Positions 7,600-18,354 are shown, counted from the stretch's first letter. The stretch: DNA of 64,000 bases from Sphingomonas sanguinis (GCF_019297835.1 NZ_CP079203.1:2594501-2658500), one strand, 5' to 3'. A program made the numbers and translations. The notes: generated by a model from the sequence alone, not told the origin.

Positions 7600-10374
7600 A
7601 TGCCCCATCTCTATCTCGTCGACGGCTCCGGCTATATCTTCCGCGCCTATCACCGCCTGCCGCCGCTGACGAACAAGCATGGCGAGCCGGTGGGGGCGGT
7701 GTACGGCTATACTACCATGTTGTGGAAGCTGGTGGACGAGATCAACGCTGCCGATGGGCCGACCCATATGGCGGTGGTCCTCGACAAGTCGTCCAAGACC
7801 TTCCGCAACGACATGTACGACCAGTATAAGGCGCACCGGCCCCCGCCCCCGCCCGATCTGGTGCCCCAGTTCCCGATGATCCGCGACGCCACCCGCGCCT
7901 TCTCGCTGCCCTGCATCGAGGAGATGGGGCTAGAGGCGGACGACCTGATCGCCTGCTATGCCCGCGCCGCGATGGCGCAGGGGTGGCAGGTCACGATCGT
8001 CTCGGGCGACAAGGACCTGATGCAGCTGGTCGAGGATGGCAGCCTCGACATGCTCGACACGATGAACAACCGGCGGCTGGGCGAGGCGTACGTTCAGGAG
8101 AAATTCGGCGTCGGGCCGAAGCAGCTGGGCGATGTGCTCGCGCTGATGGGCGACAGCGTCGATAACGTGCCGGGCGTGCCGGGTGTCGGCCCGAAAACCG
8201 CCTCCAAGCTGATCGTCGAGCACGGCGACCTCGAATCCGTGCTCGCCGCCGCGCCCGAGATGAAGAAGGGCAAGCTGCGCGACAACCTGATCGAACATGC
8301 CGAGAATGCCCGGCTGTCGAAGCGGCTGGTCACGCTGGAGTGCAACGCGCCGCTGCCGCAGCCGCTGGAGGAACTGGCGCTGCATCCGACCATCCCGGAT
8401 GCGCCCTTGCGCGCGTTCCTTGAGCATCACGGTTTCCGCTCGCTGATCGCCAAGATGGGCCAGATCACCGACGACGCCGCGCCCGCCCCCGCCGCCGGAG
8501 AGGCCGCACCCGCCGCGCCGATGGACGATGACGAGCCGTGCAATCTCGACGGCTATACCACGGTGCAGGACCTGGCGACGCTCGACCAGTGGGTGGCCGA
8601 CGCGCGTCATCAGGGTTTCGTCGCGATCGATACCGAGACCAGCTCGACCGACGCGACCCAGGCCGAACTGGTCGGGGTCAGCCTGTGCCTGGCGCCCAAC
8701 AAGGCGTGTTATATCCCGTTGGGACATGGCGGAACCGATCTGCTGGCCGAAGTGCCGGTGCAGATTTCCGTCGCGGCGGCGCTGGAGCGGCTCAAGGCAC
8801 TGTGCGAGGACCCGTCCGTCCTGAAGATCGGCCAGAACCTGAAATTCGACATGATCGTGCTGGGCGAGCGCGGCATTGCCGTCGCGCCGCATGACGATAC
8901 CATCGTGCTGAGCTTCGACCTCGACGCCGGGCTGCACGGCCACGGCATGGACGAGCTGGCCGCGACGCATTTGTCGCACACCTGCCTCGCCTTCAAGGAG
9001 GTGGTCGGCACCGGCAAGAAGCAGCTCGGCTTTCACGAGGTCGATCTCAAACTCGCCACCCGCTACGCCGCCGAGGATGCCGACGTCACGCTGCGGCTGT
9101 GGAAGCGGTTCAAGGCGCGGCTGCCCATGGAGCAGGCGACGCGCGTCTACGAGATGGTCGACCGCCCGCTCGTCCCCGTCATCGCAGGCATGGAGCGGCG
9201 CGGGATCAAGGTCGATCGCGACCGCCTGTCGCAACTCTCGACCGAGTTCGCGGGCCAGATCACCGCGCTAGAGGGCGAGATCCATGGCCTGGCGGGCACC
9301 CCCTTCACCATCGGCAGCCCCAAGCAGCTGGGCGAAATCCTGTTCGACAAGCTGGGCCTGAAGGGCGGGCGCAAGGGCAAGTCGGGCGTCTATTCGACCG
9401 ACGTGACCGAACTCGAACGGCTGGCCCGCGACGGCGGCGACGCGGCGGAGATCGTGCGCAAGATCCTGGAATGGCGCCAGCTGTCCAAGCTGAAGAGCAC
9501 CTATACCGACGCGCTTCAGGCGCAGATCAACCCGAAGACCGGCCGCGTCCACACCAGCTACAGCCTGACCGGCGCACAGACCGGCCGCCTGTCCTCGACC
9601 GAGCCGAACCTTCAGAACATCCCGATCCGCACCGAGGTCGGACGGCAGCTGCGCGAGGCGTTCATCGCCGAGGACGGCCATGTCCTGATCGCCGCCGACT
9701 ATTCGCAGATCGAGCTGCGGCTCGCCGCGCATATGGCCGATGTGCCCGCTTTGCGCGATGCGTTCGCCAATGGCGACGACATCCACAGCCTGACCGCGAT
9801 GGAGCTGTTCGGCGAGGTCAATCGCGACACGCGCGGGCGGGCCAAGACGATCAACTTCGCCATCCTCTACGGCATTTCTCGCTGGGGGCTGGCCGGTCGC
9901 CTAGACGTGTCGGCGGACGAGGCGCAGGCGATGATCGACCGCTATTTCGAACGGTTCCCCGGCATCAACCGCTATATCGCCGAGACGCTGTCGAGCGTGC
10001 GCGAGAAGGGATTTACCGAGACGCTGTTCGGCCGCAAGACGCATTTCCCGCGCATCGCCTCGCGCAACCAGGGCGAGCGCCAGGGGGCCGAGCGCGCCGC
10101 GATCAACGCGCCGATCCAGGGCACCAGCGCCGACATCATCAAGCGCGCCATGGTCCGCATGGAACCCGCCCTCGCCGCCGCGGGGCTGGGGCATGTGCGG
10201 ATGCTGCTGCAGGTACATGACGAACTGGTGTTCGAGGCGCCCGAGGCGGATACGGAAGCGGCGGGTGCGGTGATCCGCGAAGTCATGGCGGGTGCGGCCG
10301 AACCGGCGGTGTCGTTGTCGGTGCCGCTAGGCGTCGAGATCGGCTTCGGCAAGAGCTGGGGCGCGGCGCATTGA
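7600..10374 (+). CDS. polA: DNA polymerase I
   Basis: Repair and Okazaki-fragment polymerase of 924 residues with all three domains: N-terminal 5'-3' exonuclease (about 1-290), 3'-5' proofreading exonuclease (about 325-520, with the D-T-E motif near 343 still present), and the family A polymerase domain. Polymerase motif A (AADYSQIELRLAAH, near 697), motif B (RGRAKTINFAILYGIS) and motif C (QVHDELVFEA, near 870) are intact. Start ATG 7600 gives the usual MPHLYLVDGSGYIFRAYH opening. The ribosome binding site is weak. Confidence 0.97.
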   Translation: MPHLYLVDGSGYIFRAYHRLPPLTNKHGEPVGAVYGYTTMLWKLVDEINAADGPTHMAVVLDKSSKTFRNDMYDQYKAHRPPPPPDLVPQFPMIRDATRAFSLPCIEEMGLEADDLIACYARAAMAQGWQVTIVSGDKDLMQLVEDGSLDMLDTMNNRRLGEAYVQEKFGVGPKQLGDVLALMGDSVDNVPGVPGVGPKTASKLIVEHGDLESVLAAAPEMKKGKLRDNLIEHAENARLSKRLVTLECNAPLPQPLEELALHPTIPDAPLRAFLEHHGFRSLIAKMGQITDDAAPAPAAGEAAPAAPMDDDEPCNLDGYTTVQDLATLDQWVADARHQGFVAIDTETSSTDATQAELVGVSLCLAPNKACYIPLGHGGTDLLAEVPVQISVAAALERLKALCEDPSVLKIGQNLKFDMIVLGERGIAVAPHDDTIVLSFDLDAGLHGHGMDELAATHLSHTCLAFKEVVGTGKKQLGFHEVDLKLATRYAAEDADVTLRLWKRFKARLPMEQATRVYEMVDRPLVPVIAGMERRGIKVDRDRLSQLSTEFAGQITALEGEIHGLAGTPFTIGSPKQLGEILFDKLGLKGGRKGKSGVYSTDVTELERLARDGGDAAEIVRKILEWRQLSKLKSTYTDALQAQINPKTGRVHTSYSLTGAQTGRLSSTEPNLQNIPIRTEVGRQLREAFIAEDGHVLIAADYSQIELRLAAHMADVPALRDAFANGDDIHSLTAMELFGEVNRDTRGRAKTINFAILYGISRWGLAGRLDVSADEAQAMIDRYFERFPGINRYIAETLSSVREKGFTETLFGRKTHFPRIASRNQGERQGAERAAINAPIQGTSADIIKRAMVRMEPALAAAGLGHVRMLLQVHDELVFEAPEADTEAAGAVIREVMAGAAEPAVSLSVPLGVEIGFGKSWGAAH

Positions 10375-10401
10375 TCGGCCGCCCCCGTCCCCTCAACCTC
10401 A

Positions 10402-10547
10402 TTCCTCCCCAGGTTCTACTTGGGGAGGGGGACCGTGGCGATAGCCATCGTGGAGGGGCATGGCCGTCCGCTACGGCAACGATCCTCGCGACCGGTTACA
10501 CCCCTCCGTCAGGCCTGCGGCCTGCCACCTCCCCTTACAGGGGAGGA
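10402..10547. repeat. Family A palindromic intergenic repeat, full copy 4
   Basis: Lies between polA and the flippase gene, which are co-oriented. Border stems CCTCCCC...GGGGAGG at both ends; internal hairpins GTGGC-GATA-GCCA and GGCC-TGC-GGCC. It ends about 40 bases before the downstream ATG, so it could sit in the flippase leader transcript. Confidence 0.85.
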
Positions 10548-10588
10548 ATATCCGACGATTGGCTGGCCTTGGGGCTTCGCGTCCACTG

Positions 10589-12103
10589 ATGGCGCAGACC
10601 CAGGACATCGAAACGCTCGCCAAGGGCGGGCGGACCAATATCGCGGGATTCGTCCTGCGGCTGGCGGCGCGCATCCCGTTCCTGTTCATCGCGGGGCGCA
10701 TTTACGGTCCCGATCTGGTCGGGCGCTTCGCCATCGCGGTCGTCGTCGTCGAGCTGGCGGCGCTGATCGCGACGCTGGGCATGAAGCGCGGACTGGCGCA
10801 GGCGCTGTCCTCGACCGACCGGCCGCATGTCCATATCGTCTGGGACGCGATGGCGCTGGCCTTCCTCGCCTCGGTCGCGGCGAGTGCGGTGCTGTGGAAT
10901 TTTCCCGAGCTTCTCTATCCCAACAGCGCGATCACCGGGCTGGACCGGTGGTTGCCGTGCATCATCGTCGCCATCGCCTGGTCGGACGTCAGCCTCGCCG
11001 CGCTCGCCTATCGCCACAACGTCAAGGCGACCGTCACCGCGCGCGCGGTAATCGAGCCTTGGACCATCTCGATCGCGGCCTGGGTGTTTTCCTTCTTCAC
11101 CATCCGCGACGGCCTCGTCCTGTCCTATGTCGCGTCGATGACGGCGGCGCTGATCGCCAGCCTGGTGCCGTTCCTGCGCAGTTATGGCCTGCCGCATGGC
11201 TGGAGCCCGCGCCTCGCGCGTGTCTTCGCGCTCGCCCGCGCCAATGCGCCGCTGGCGGGCGCCGACGCGCTGGAATGGGGCACGCGCAATGTCGACCGCT
11301 TCATTCTGGGCGTGATGTTCGAGCCGCGCGTCGTCGGCATCTATTATATGGCGCAGCAAGTCGCCTCGCTGCCGCAGAAGCTGAAGACCAGTTTCGACCC
11401 GATCCTGGGCCCGGTCATCACCCAGAGCCTGGCCAATGGCGATATGGGCGCGATCGCGCGGCAGGTGCGGCAGGTGGCGTTCTGGATCATGGCGGCGCAA
11501 GGCTGCCTGGCGCTGATGGGATCGATTCCGGGCGAGGGCGTGATGGGCGTGGTCGGCCCGCAATTCGTGTCGGGCACCGCCGCACTCGCCTTCCTGCTGT
11601 TCGCCGAGGTACTGGCCTCGACCGGCGCGGTGTGCGAATCGGCGCTGGTCTATACCGCGCGGCACCGCAACCTGATGATCTCGATCGCGATGCTCGGGGT
11701 GCAGATCGCGCTTAGCTTCGCGCTGATCGTCGGGATGCGCAAACTCGGCTGGCCCGAGACATGGGCGGCGGCGGGGCCTGCGGTGGCGCTGGCGATGAGC
11801 GTGACCATGACCTCGGTCATCAAGGCGCGGGTGCTGTCGGGCATGTTGAAGGCGCCGGTGTCGCCCTTCCGCTGGCCACTGGTCTGGGCGGCGGCGGCGG
11901 CGGTCGTCGTGGGCGGTGCGTTCACGCTGCTGCCCAAGCGACTGGAATGGGCCGAGCTGCTGTTCGGCGAGCCTGCGATCGCGGCGACCTATCTGCTGAT
12001 CCTGTGGCGCTGGGCGTTCGGTCCGGCCGACCGCGCGCTGTTCGGCAAGGCCCCGACGGCGGAGGAAGCGACGCTGCCCAATGCGGGCGGAATCACACGC
12101 TAG
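10589..12103 (+). CDS. Oligosaccharide flippase family / polysaccharide biosynthesis membrane protein
   Basis: Multi-pass inner-membrane protein of 504 residues in the MATE/MOP-like lipopolysaccharide and polysaccharide exporter superfamily (Wzx/MurJ-like). The N-terminus (LAKGGRTNIAGFVLRLAARIPFLFIAGRIYGP) is typical of flippases that move undecaprenyl-linked glycans. About 12 hydrophobic segments are visible, with the conserved-looking middle AGADALEWGTRNVDRFILG and YYMAQQVASLPQKLK. ATG 10589 is chosen because the upstream open frame runs through a repeat. No glycosyltransferase genes adjoin it, so the substrate is unknown. Confidence 0.8.
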   Translation: MAQTQDIETLAKGGRTNIAGFVLRLAARIPFLFIAGRIYGPDLVGRFAIAVVVVELAALIATLGMKRGLAQALSSTDRPHVHIVWDAMALAFLASVAASAVLWNFPELLYPNSAITGLDRWLPCIIVAIAWSDVSLAALAYRHNVKATVTARAVIEPWTISIAAWVFSFFTIRDGLVLSYVASMTAALIASLVPFLRSYGLPHGWSPRLARVFALARANAPLAGADALEWGTRNVDRFILGVMFEPRVVGIYYMAQQVASLPQKLKTSFDPILGPVITQSLANGDMGAIARQVRQVAFWIMAAQGCLALMGSIPGEGVMGVVGPQFVSGTAALAFLLFAEVLASTGAVCESALVYTARHRNLMISIAMLGVQIALSFALIVGMRKLGWPETWAAAGPAVALAMSVTMTSVIKARVLSGMLKAPVSPFRWPLVWAAAAAVVVGGAFTLLPKRLEWAELLFGEPAIAATYLLILWRWAFGPADRALFGKAPTAEEATLPNAGGITR

Positions 12104-12123
12104 GAGCAGACCGGGCCGCCTCA

Positions 12124-12146
12124 TTCCTCCCCTGCCAGGGGAGGAA
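12124..12146. repeat. Family A repeat, single border stem (solo)
   Basis: A lone TTCCTCCCCTGCCAGGGGAG palindrome extended by GAA, without the internal hairpins of full copies. It lies between the convergent flippase and clpS genes. It may act as a bidirectional stem-loop at the gene ends. Confidence 0.7.
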
Positions 12147-12217
12147 TAGAAGGAATGTCGGTTGGACCTGGGTTTTCGTCTCGGCCCAGTCCTATCCAGG
12201 CGAAGAAGGTGGGCCGA

Positions 12218-12601
12218 TTACGCCTTTTCCAGCGTGCATTGCAGTGGGTGCTGGTTGGCGCGGGCGAAGTCGATCACCTGCGCCACCTTGGTCTCGGCGA
12301 CTTCATAGGAGAACACCCCGCATACCCCCACGCCGCGCTGATGGACGTGCAGCATCACGCGGGTCGCATCGTCCATGCTCATACGGAAAAAGCGCTGGAG
12401 GCACAGCACGACGAATTCCATCGGCGTGTAATCGTCGTTCAGCATCAGGACGCGATACGGCGTCGGCTGCTTGGTGCGCGTACGGGTGCGCGTCGCGACG
12501 CCCAGGCCGGTGCCCTCATCGTCGCCATGGTCGGGGCCGTGCCCCGGTCCATCGCCGGCCATTCCCAGAGGATGGGTGAAAGTGTCGCTGATCTCGGCCA
12601 T
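12218..12601 (-). CDS. clpS: ATP-dependent Clp protease adaptor ClpS
   Basis: N-end-rule adaptor that delivers substrates to ClpA-ClpP. The core has the family's [18 protein letters not shown] near residue 50, the LQRFF helix, [24 protein letters not shown], and a C-terminus ending in LQCTLEKA. The 127-residue form begins at ATG 12601 ([10 protein letters not shown]); an upstream ATG at 12619 would add six residues. The first 45 residues form a polar tail rich in Asp, Gly, His and Thr-Arg repeats, somewhat longer than E. coli ClpS. clpA is not adjacent. Confidence 0.93.
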   Translation of the reverse strand: MAEISDTFTHPLGMAGDGPGHGPDHGDDEGTGLGVATRTRTRTKQPTPYRVLMLNDDYTPMEFVVLCLQRFFRMSMDDATRVMLHVHQRGVGVCGVFSYEVAETKVAQVIDFARANQHPLQCTLEKA

Positions 12602-12690
12602 GACGGTAAAATATGGCATGGCGGGGGGTGCGCACAAGCCCTTGGGGACAGGGTCGATCGTATAAATCGGCACGCTTCGGGTGGATGCCC

Positions 12691-15600
12691 CTAATGAAAA
12701 TCCCGCGAGCGCGGCAGCAGGCGCACATCGCGCGGGTGGACACCGCGTTGCGCCGGGGCGCCACGCGGATCGTGCGAGCGCGTGGCGGCGGCGGGCACGT
12801 CCTCCAGCCGGGTCAGCATCGCGCTGCGGTCCTCGACGCCCGCCGTCATCAGATGGACGACGCCCTCCTCGCTGCGCTGGACGACGCCGTGGAGCAGCAT
12901 TAGCCGTGACGCCATGACCGCGCGCCGGTTCGCCTCGAAGTCACGCGCCCAGATCAGCGCGTTGACGATGCCCGTCTCGTCCTCGATCGTGACGAAGATC
13001 GCATTGCCCTTGCCCGGCCGCTGGCGGACCAGCACCACCCCCGCCACCTTGGCCCGCCGCCCATCGGCCAGATGGTTGAGATCGGCGGCGGACAGGATGC
13101 CTTCGCTTGCCAGCTCGCGGCGCAGGAACGCCATGGGATGGCCCTTCAGCGACAGCCGCGTCGCCCGGTAATCGGCGCTGACCTGTTCGGAGAGCGGCAT
13201 GGGCGGCAGCTTAACATCGGGTTCGGCGGCCATTTCGGGGGCCTCCATCGCGGCGAACAGCGGCAGTTGCGCCGACTTCATCCGCCGCGCCTCCCACTGC
13301 CCCTCGCGTCGCCCGCTGCCCAAGGAGCGATAGGCGTCGGCCTGCGCCAGCAGATCGAGCGCGCGGCGCGGAAGTTGCGCGCGGATCGCGACCGACTCGA
13401 TGGTTTCATAGGGGGCGTGATCCGCAATCCCTTTGCCCCAGACCTCACGAAAGGCGTCGATCTGCCGAAAGCCCAGCCGCAGGGCGAAGGCCCCGTCCTC
13501 CCGCCGCTCCAGCCGATTGTCCCAGCCGCTGAAATTCACATCGACCGGCCGCACCTCGACCTTGCCGTTTTCGCGTGCGTCGCGGACCAGCTGGGCGGGC
13601 GCATAGAACCCCATGGGCTGTGCATTGAGCAATGCGCAGGTGAAGATCGCGGGCTGATGGCGTTTCAGCCAGGCTGAGACATAGACCAGCCGCGCGAAGG
13701 ACAGCGCATGGCTTTCGGGAAAGCCATAGGAACCGAACCCCTCGATCTGCTTGAAGCAGCGCTCGGCGAAGTCGGGTTCGTAGCCGCGTCGGACCATGCC
13801 GCCGACCATCTTCTGCTGGAAATTGTCCATCCCTCCGACCTTGCGGAACGTCGCCATGGCGCGGCGGAGCTGGTTGGCCTCGTCGGGAGTGAACTTGGCG
13901 GCGGTAATGGCCAGCTTCATCGCCTGTTCCTGGAACAGTGGCACCCCATAGGTCTTGCCGAGCAGCTCTTCCAATTCGTTCGCCGGGCCATGGTCGGGAT
14001 GGGGCGAGGGATAGGTCACGACTTCCTTTTTCGACCGCCGCCGCAGATAGGGATGGACCATATCACCCTCGATCGGTCCGGGCCGGACGATCGCCACCTG
14101 CACGACCAGATCATAGAATCGCTCGGGCTTGAGCCGGGGCAGCATGTTGATCTGCGCGCGGCTCTCCACCTGAAACACGCCGATGCTGTCCCCCTTTTGC
14201 AGCATCTCATAGACCCGCTCGTCCTCGTCCTGCGCCAGATCGTCGAGGGTCGGGCGCGGCAGTCCGTTCGCTTCCATCAGGTCGAACGCCTTGCGGATGC
14301 AGGTCAGCATGCCGAGCGCGAGGATATCGACCTTCATGATCTTCAGCTCGTCGATATCGTCCTTGTCCCACTCGATGAAGGTCCGCCCCTCCATCGCGCC
14401 GTTGTGGATCGGTACCGTCTCGTCGAGCCGTCCCTGCGTCAGCACGAAGCCGCCGACATGCTGCGACAAATGGCGCGGTGCGCCCAGCAGCCGATCGACC
14501 AAGGTGCGCAGCCGCGCAATCTCGGGATTGTCCGGCGAGAAGCCGGTTTCGTGGAAGCGCTTTTCCTCGAACTGCTTGGAAAAGCTGCCCCAGACAGTGC
14601 TGGTCAGCCGCTGCGTCACGTCCTCGCTTAAGCCCAGCGCACGGCCGACCTCGCGCACCGTGCTGCGCGGGCGATAATGGATGACGGTCGCGGCGATGGC
14701 GGCGCGGTGGCGGCCATAGCGGTCATAGATATACTGGATCACCTCCTCGCGCCGTTCATGCTCGAAATCGATGTCGATATCGGGCGGCTCGCCCCGCTCG
14801 GCAGATACGAAGCGCGAAAAGAGCAGGTCATGCTTGGTCGGATCGACCGAGGTGACCCCCAATATCCAGCAGACCGCCGAATTGGCCGCCGATCCCCGCC
14901 CCTGGCACAATATGGGTGGCGTCAGGCTGCGCGCATGTCGCACCACGTCATGCACGGTCAGGAAATAATGCGCATATTGCCGCTTACGAATGAGCTTGAG
15001 CTCGTCTGTCAGCGACGTTTGCAGCTTGGGCGGCACGCCCTCCGGAAATTTCGCCTCCGCTCCCGTCCATACCAGCGCCTCGAGCCAGTCCTGCGCGTCC
15101 CATCCCTTGGGTACCGGCTCGTTCGGATAGTGATAGGATAGCTGGTCCAGCCGGAAGGCGATGCGCTCCAGGATCGCCACGCTCTGCGCCACCGCGTCGG
15201 GACGGTCGGCGAACAGCCGCATCATCTCGGGCGCAGGCTTCAGGTGCCGCTCGGCATTGGCCGCCAGCCGCCGCCCGCCGGTTCGGATAGTCAGCCCCTC
15301 GCGGATACAGGTCAGTATATCCTGTACCGGTCGGTCTTCGGGCGTTGCAAACAGCGCATCGGTGGTGGCGAGCAAGGGCACACCCCTCGCCTCGGCCAGT
15401 GCAGCCCACGTCACCAGCCGCCGCCGATCCGCCCCCGATCGCGGCATGGTCACACCCAGCCAGACCCGCCCCGGCGCCACCGCCATCAATCGGTCCAGCG
15501 TCGCCGCCAACCCCGGATCGGCGCGCTGGGGGGGCAGCATGGCGTCCTCCATGGGCTCGCAAGGCCGCGCGGATGATGAGGGGAGGGCGATCAGCAACAA

Positions 15601-15984
15601 TCCCTCGGCATGGCGGATCAGGTCGCCCAGCCCCAGGATACAGCCGCCCTTCCTCGCGCGCTTGTTACCCGTCGTCAGCAACCGGGTCAGCCGCCCCCAA
15701 GCCGCCCGATCGACCGGATAGGCCACGATGTCGGGTGTCCCATCGGCAAAGACGAGGCGCGCGCCGACGACCAGGTCGAAGGGGGGCATCTGCTCACCCA
15801 GTTTCTCGCGGATTTCCCGGAGCGCCCGGTGCGCGCGCACGACACCCGCCACCGTGTTGCGATCTGCAATGCCAATTCCGTCCAGCCTCAACAGGATCGC
15901 CTGCTGGACCATCGCCTCTGCCGAACTCGCCCCGTCGAGGAACGAGTAATGGGTCGCCGCGACCAGTTCGGCGAAGTCGGGCAT
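12691..15984 (-). CDS. dnaE2: Error-prone DNA polymerase DnaE2
   Basis: C-family polymerase alpha paralogue (1097 residues) that performs translesion synthesis with ImuA and ImuB. It has the PHP domain ([20 protein letters not shown]), the polymerase active-site motif ([25 protein letters not shown]), the helix-hairpin region and an OB fold ([24 protein letters not shown]). A QLPLF segment encoded at 13255-13269 matches the beta-clamp binding pentapeptide. Start ATG 15984 gives the normal DnaE2 N-terminus. It is the third gene of the SOS unit, but a palindromic repeat separates it from imuB by 160 bases, so its expression may be partly uncoupled. Confidence 0.95.
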   Translation of the reverse strand: MPDFAELVAATHYSFLDGASSAEAMVQQAILLRLDGIGIADRNTVAGVVRAHRALREIREKLGEQMPPFDLVVGARLVFADGTPDIVAYPVDRAAWGRLTRLLTTGNKRARKGGCILGLGDLIRHAEGLLLIALPSSSARPCEPMEDAMLPPQRADPGLAATLDRLMAVAPGRVWLGVTMPRSGADRRRLVTWAALAEARGVPLLATTDALFATPEDRPVQDILTCIREGLTIRTGGRRLAANAERHLKPAPEMMRLFADRPDAVAQSVAILERIAFRLDQLSYHYPNEPVPKGWDAQDWLEALVWTGAEAKFPEGVPPKLQTSLTDELKLIRKRQYAHYFLTVHDVVRHARSLTPPILCQGRGSAANSAVCWILGVTSVDPTKHDLLFSRFVSAERGEPPDIDIDFEHERREEVIQYIYDRYGRHRAAIAATVIHYRPRSTVREVGRALGLSEDVTQRLTSTVWGSFSKQFEEKRFHETGFSPDNPEIARLRTLVDRLLGAPRHLSQHVGGFVLTQGRLDETVPIHNGAMEGRTFIEWDKDDIDELKIMKVDILALGMLTCIRKAFDLMEANGLPRPTLDDLAQDEDERVYEMLQKGDSIGVFQVESRAQINMLPRLKPERFYDLVVQVAIVRPGPIEGDMVHPYLRRRSKKEVVTYPSPHPDHGPANELEELLGKTYGVPLFQEQAMKLAITAAKFTPDEANQLRRAMATFRKVGGMDNFQQKMVGGMVRRGYEPDFAERCFKQIEGFGSYGFPESHALSFARLVYVSAWLKRHQPAIFTCALLNAQPMGFYAPAQLVRDARENGKVEVRPVDVNFSGWDNRLERREDGAFALRLGFRQIDAFREVWGKGIADHAPYETIESVAIRAQLPRRALDLLAQADAYRSLGSGRREGQWEARRMKSAQLPLFAAMEAPEMAAEPDVKLPPMPLSEQVSADYRATRLSLKGHPMAFLRRELASEGILSAADLNHLADGRRAKVAGVVLVRQRPGKGNAIFVTIEDETGIVNALIWARDFEANRRAVMASRLMLLHGVVQRSEEGVVHLMTAGVEDRSAMLTRLEDVPAAATRSHDPRGAPAQRGVHPRDVRLLPRSRDFH

Positions 15985-15991
15985 TACCCTT

Positions 15992-16129
15992 TTCCTCCCC
16001 CATGGGGGGAGGGGGACCATGCGTAGCATGGTGGAGGGGTGTTGCCGGTTGCGATGGCGACCATCTTCTCCGGCGGTGGCACACCTCCATCAGGGCTATG
16101 CCCTGCCACCACCCCTTGCAGGAAAGGAA
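15992..16129. repeat. Family A palindromic intergenic repeat, full copy 5, inside the mutasome operon
   Basis: Occupies almost the whole gap between imuB and dnaE2, both read on the minus strand. Border stem CCTCCCCCATGGGGGGAGG at 15994-16012, internal hairpins ATGC-GTA-GCAT and GGGC-TAT-GCCC, and a decayed distal border (CCCCTTGCAGGAAAGG). It is the copy most likely to be transcribed within an operon. Confidence 0.85.
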
Positions 16130-16144
16130 TTTCAGCACCCGCTT

Positions 16145-17698
16145 TCACGCGAACAGCCCGTGCACATACCAGCGCGGCCGCTCGGTCTCGCTGTACAGGC
16201 CGTGGCGGAATATCCAGAAGCGCCGCCCACGCACATCCTCGACCCGGTAATAGTCGCGAGTCGGCGGGGCCATGTCGGCGCGGCGCCACCATTCGCCTGC
16301 GATCCGCTCCGGCCCTTCGGCGCGTGCCACGTCATGCATCTTCCGCCGCCAGCGAAACCGCGCCGGAGGACCATCCGGGGTTTCCGCCGCGAGCGATTCG
16401 ATCGGCTGGGGCGGGTCGAACAGATGAATCGGGCGCAAGGGCGGCTCACCCGCCTCCGGCCGGGCCCATTCGGCCTTGGGCGCCGGCTCGGTCGCGGGGA
16501 GGAGTAGTTCGGCCTGTTCGGGCATATGGCTGTCGCGCGGATGGATGCGCCGCACCCGCTCCCGCCCCAGCCGCGTGCCCAGCCGATCGATCAGTGCGGC
16601 CACCGCCTCCGACTTGGCCTCGCCCCCCTCCAGCCGCAATTGCACCGCGTCCAGCTTCTCGGCCAGCCCCACGTCCAGCCGGATCAGGTCGTATCCGAAA
16701 CCGGGATCGAGCGGATCGGCCAGCGCCTCGATCCGCTCGCGGAACAGCCGCAGCAGGACGGCGGGGTCGCGGGTCGGCTGCCCCGTCTCGACCCGCAAGG
16801 CCTGTACCTCGCCATCGGAGCGGAACAGCCGCGCGTTCCAGCGCCGCCCGCCCTCATGCCGCTCCTCCAGTGCCCGCGCCGCTTGCGCCGCCAGTTCCTC
16901 CAGCACGCCCAGCATATGCTCGGTGCGCGCCACCGGCTCGGCGAAGCGCCGCTCCACCCCGATCGGGGCGGCGACGACGCGCGGGGTCAGCGGGCTCTCC
17001 TCTTCGCCGGTCAGCCGCCTGAGCGCCGTCGCCGCCTCGCGCCCGAAGCGCGCCGCAATCGTCGCCATCGGCCGCGCCAGCACATCGCCGACCGACTTCA
17101 GCCCCGCCGCGATCAGCGCCGCGCTCGCATCCTCGTCCAGTTCCAGCGCGGCGACGGGCAGGCGGCGGATCGCCCCCATCTCGTCCGGGGCCGGAGCGCC
17201 CGCATGACGCGCCAGCGCCCGCGCCGCCTCGGGGGTGTCGCCGTACGCCAGCCGGACGGTGATCCCGCGTCTGGCCATCCGCGTCTCGATATCCTCGGCG
17301 AGGCCCCGCTCGCCGCCGAACAGATGATCCGCCCCTGCGCTGTCGAGCACCAGCCCCTGCGGCGGATCGAGCGCCACCGCCGGGCTGTAGCGCCGCGCCC
17401 CCTCGGCCAGCCGCTCCAGCCAGTCGGCATCGGCGGCGGGATCATGCGGAAATATCTCGACCTCGGGCACCCGCGCGCGCGCATCGGCCAGCGTCAGCCC
17501 GACCGACAGCCCCGCCGCCAGCGCCTGTCCGTTGAGCGCGGCCAGGCGAATCGCGCCGCCCACCGATTCGGCAAAGGCGATCGGTGCCTCATCCCGCGCC
17601 ACGAACAGGTGCGGGCGCCGGGCTCGCAACCGCTCGATCGGCAACCAGGGGAAGGCGAGCGCCAGATAGCGGCGCGGGGTCGAAGCTTTGCGTGTCAC
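16145..17698 (-). CDS. imuB: ImuB, Y-family DNA polymerase-like mutasome subunit
   Basis: Catalytically inactive Y-family polymerase homologue that links ImuA and DnaE2 to the replication clamp during SOS mutagenesis. It begins with the family's YLALAFPWLPIERLRAR; the acidic metal ligands that active DinB enzymes carry in this strand are missing, as known for ImuB. The C-terminus holds the ImuB-specific HDVARAEGPERIAGEWWR and DYYRVEDVRGRRFWIFR. GTG 17698 is chosen because GGAG lies seven bases upstream; ATG 17764 would add 22 residues. It overlaps the end of imuA by 110 bases, which implies translational coupling. Confidence 0.92.
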   Translation of the reverse strand: MTRKASTPRRYLALAFPWLPIERLRARRPHLFVARDEAPIAFAESVGGAIRLAALNGQALAAGLSVGLTLADARARVPEVEIFPHDPAADADWLERLAEGARRYSPAVALDPPQGLVLDSAGADHLFGGERGLAEDIETRMARRGITVRLAYGDTPEAARALARHAGAPAPDEMGAIRRLPVAALELDEDASAALIAAGLKSVGDVLARPMATIAARFGREAATALRRLTGEEESPLTPRVVAAPIGVERRFAEPVARTEHMLGVLEELAAQAARALEERHEGGRRWNARLFRSDGEVQALRVETGQPTRDPAVLLRLFRERIEALADPLDPGFGYDLIRLDVGLAEKLDAVQLRLEGGEAKSEAVAALIDRLGTRLGRERVRRIHPRDSHMPEQAELLLPATEPAPKAEWARPEAGEPPLRPIHLFDPPQPIESLAAETPDGPPARFRWRRKMHDVARAEGPERIAGEWWRRADMAPPTRDYYRVEDVRGRRFWIFRHGLYSETERPRWYVHGLFA

Positions 17699-18350
17699 GG
17701 TTCCACTCCACGCGCCACCGGGCGCCCGCAGGCCCTCCCCTTCGGCGCAGCAATTCCAGATCATAGGCCGGTGCCCCCGGCGCGTCGGCCGCCAGTGCCC
17801 GCGACGGCGCCGACGCCACCGACCATCGGGTCGCCGCGGCGCTGGGCACGACCTGGCCGCCGACGCGCAGCACCAGCATCAGCACGCCCGAGGCTTCGGC
17901 CGCCAGCATCAGCCGTCGCGACGCGGTGAGGTCCAGCCCGCGCATCGCGCCCCAGCCCTCCGCGATCACCGTGCCCAGCCCCGGACAGCGCGCGCCATCG
18001 GCCGCCGCGCGCAGCAGCGCGGCATCGTCGGCGACCACCACCACGACCAGATCGGCGGGGTCGAGTCCCATCGCGACCAGCCCCGGCCCATGGAGTCGCC
18101 CGCCCTGCCGCTCGGCCGCCTCGGTGCGCAGCCACAGGACCGGCCGCGCCCCCACCGTCAGCGCACAGCCGAGCGCCAGCCCCGCGCCGCTCGCCGCCTC
18201 TTCGGGTGAAAGCGCATGGATTTCATGCAATTGCGCACGGGCCAGCCGGACTCCAAAGCCACCCCCCGACTCCATTCCACCGTCATCGCCTTGCGCCACC
18301 AGAGCGGCGGCGCGGCGCAGACGGTCGATCAGGGCGAAAGGCTTCTCCAT
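17589..18350 (-). CDS. imuA: ImuA, SulA/RecA-like mutasome protein
   Basis: Small RecA-related protein (253 residues) of the imuA-imuB-dnaE2 translesion cassette. The sequence has RLARAQLHEIHALSPEEAASG, a strand-rich core around VLWLRTE and DLVVVVVADDAALLRA, and the family's C-terminal ARWRVEWNRDTQSFDPAPLSGA. A Walker A motif is not evident. ATG 18350 lies only four bases after the LexA box, so there is no room for a normal leader if transcription starts outside the operator. imuB begins inside its last 110 bases. Confidence 0.9.
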   Translation of the reverse strand: MEKPFALIDRLRRAAALVAQGDDGGMESGGGFGVRLARAQLHEIHALSPEEAASGAGLALGCALTVGARPVLWLRTEAAERQGGRLHGPGLVAMGLDPADLVVVVVADDAALLRAAADGARCPGLGTVIAEGWGAMRGLDLTASRRLMLAAEASGVLMLVLRVGGQVVPSAAATRWSVASAPSRALAADAPGAPAYDLELLRRRGGPAGARWRVEWNRDTQSFDPAPLSGARLPLVADRAVASPAPAPVRGAG

Positions 18351-18354
18351 ATAT

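Noticed and set aside
16145..17698. Broken Y-family polymerase (pseudogene)
   Set aside because: Missing catalytic acids are the normal state of ImuB; the frame is intact and in a standard cassette.
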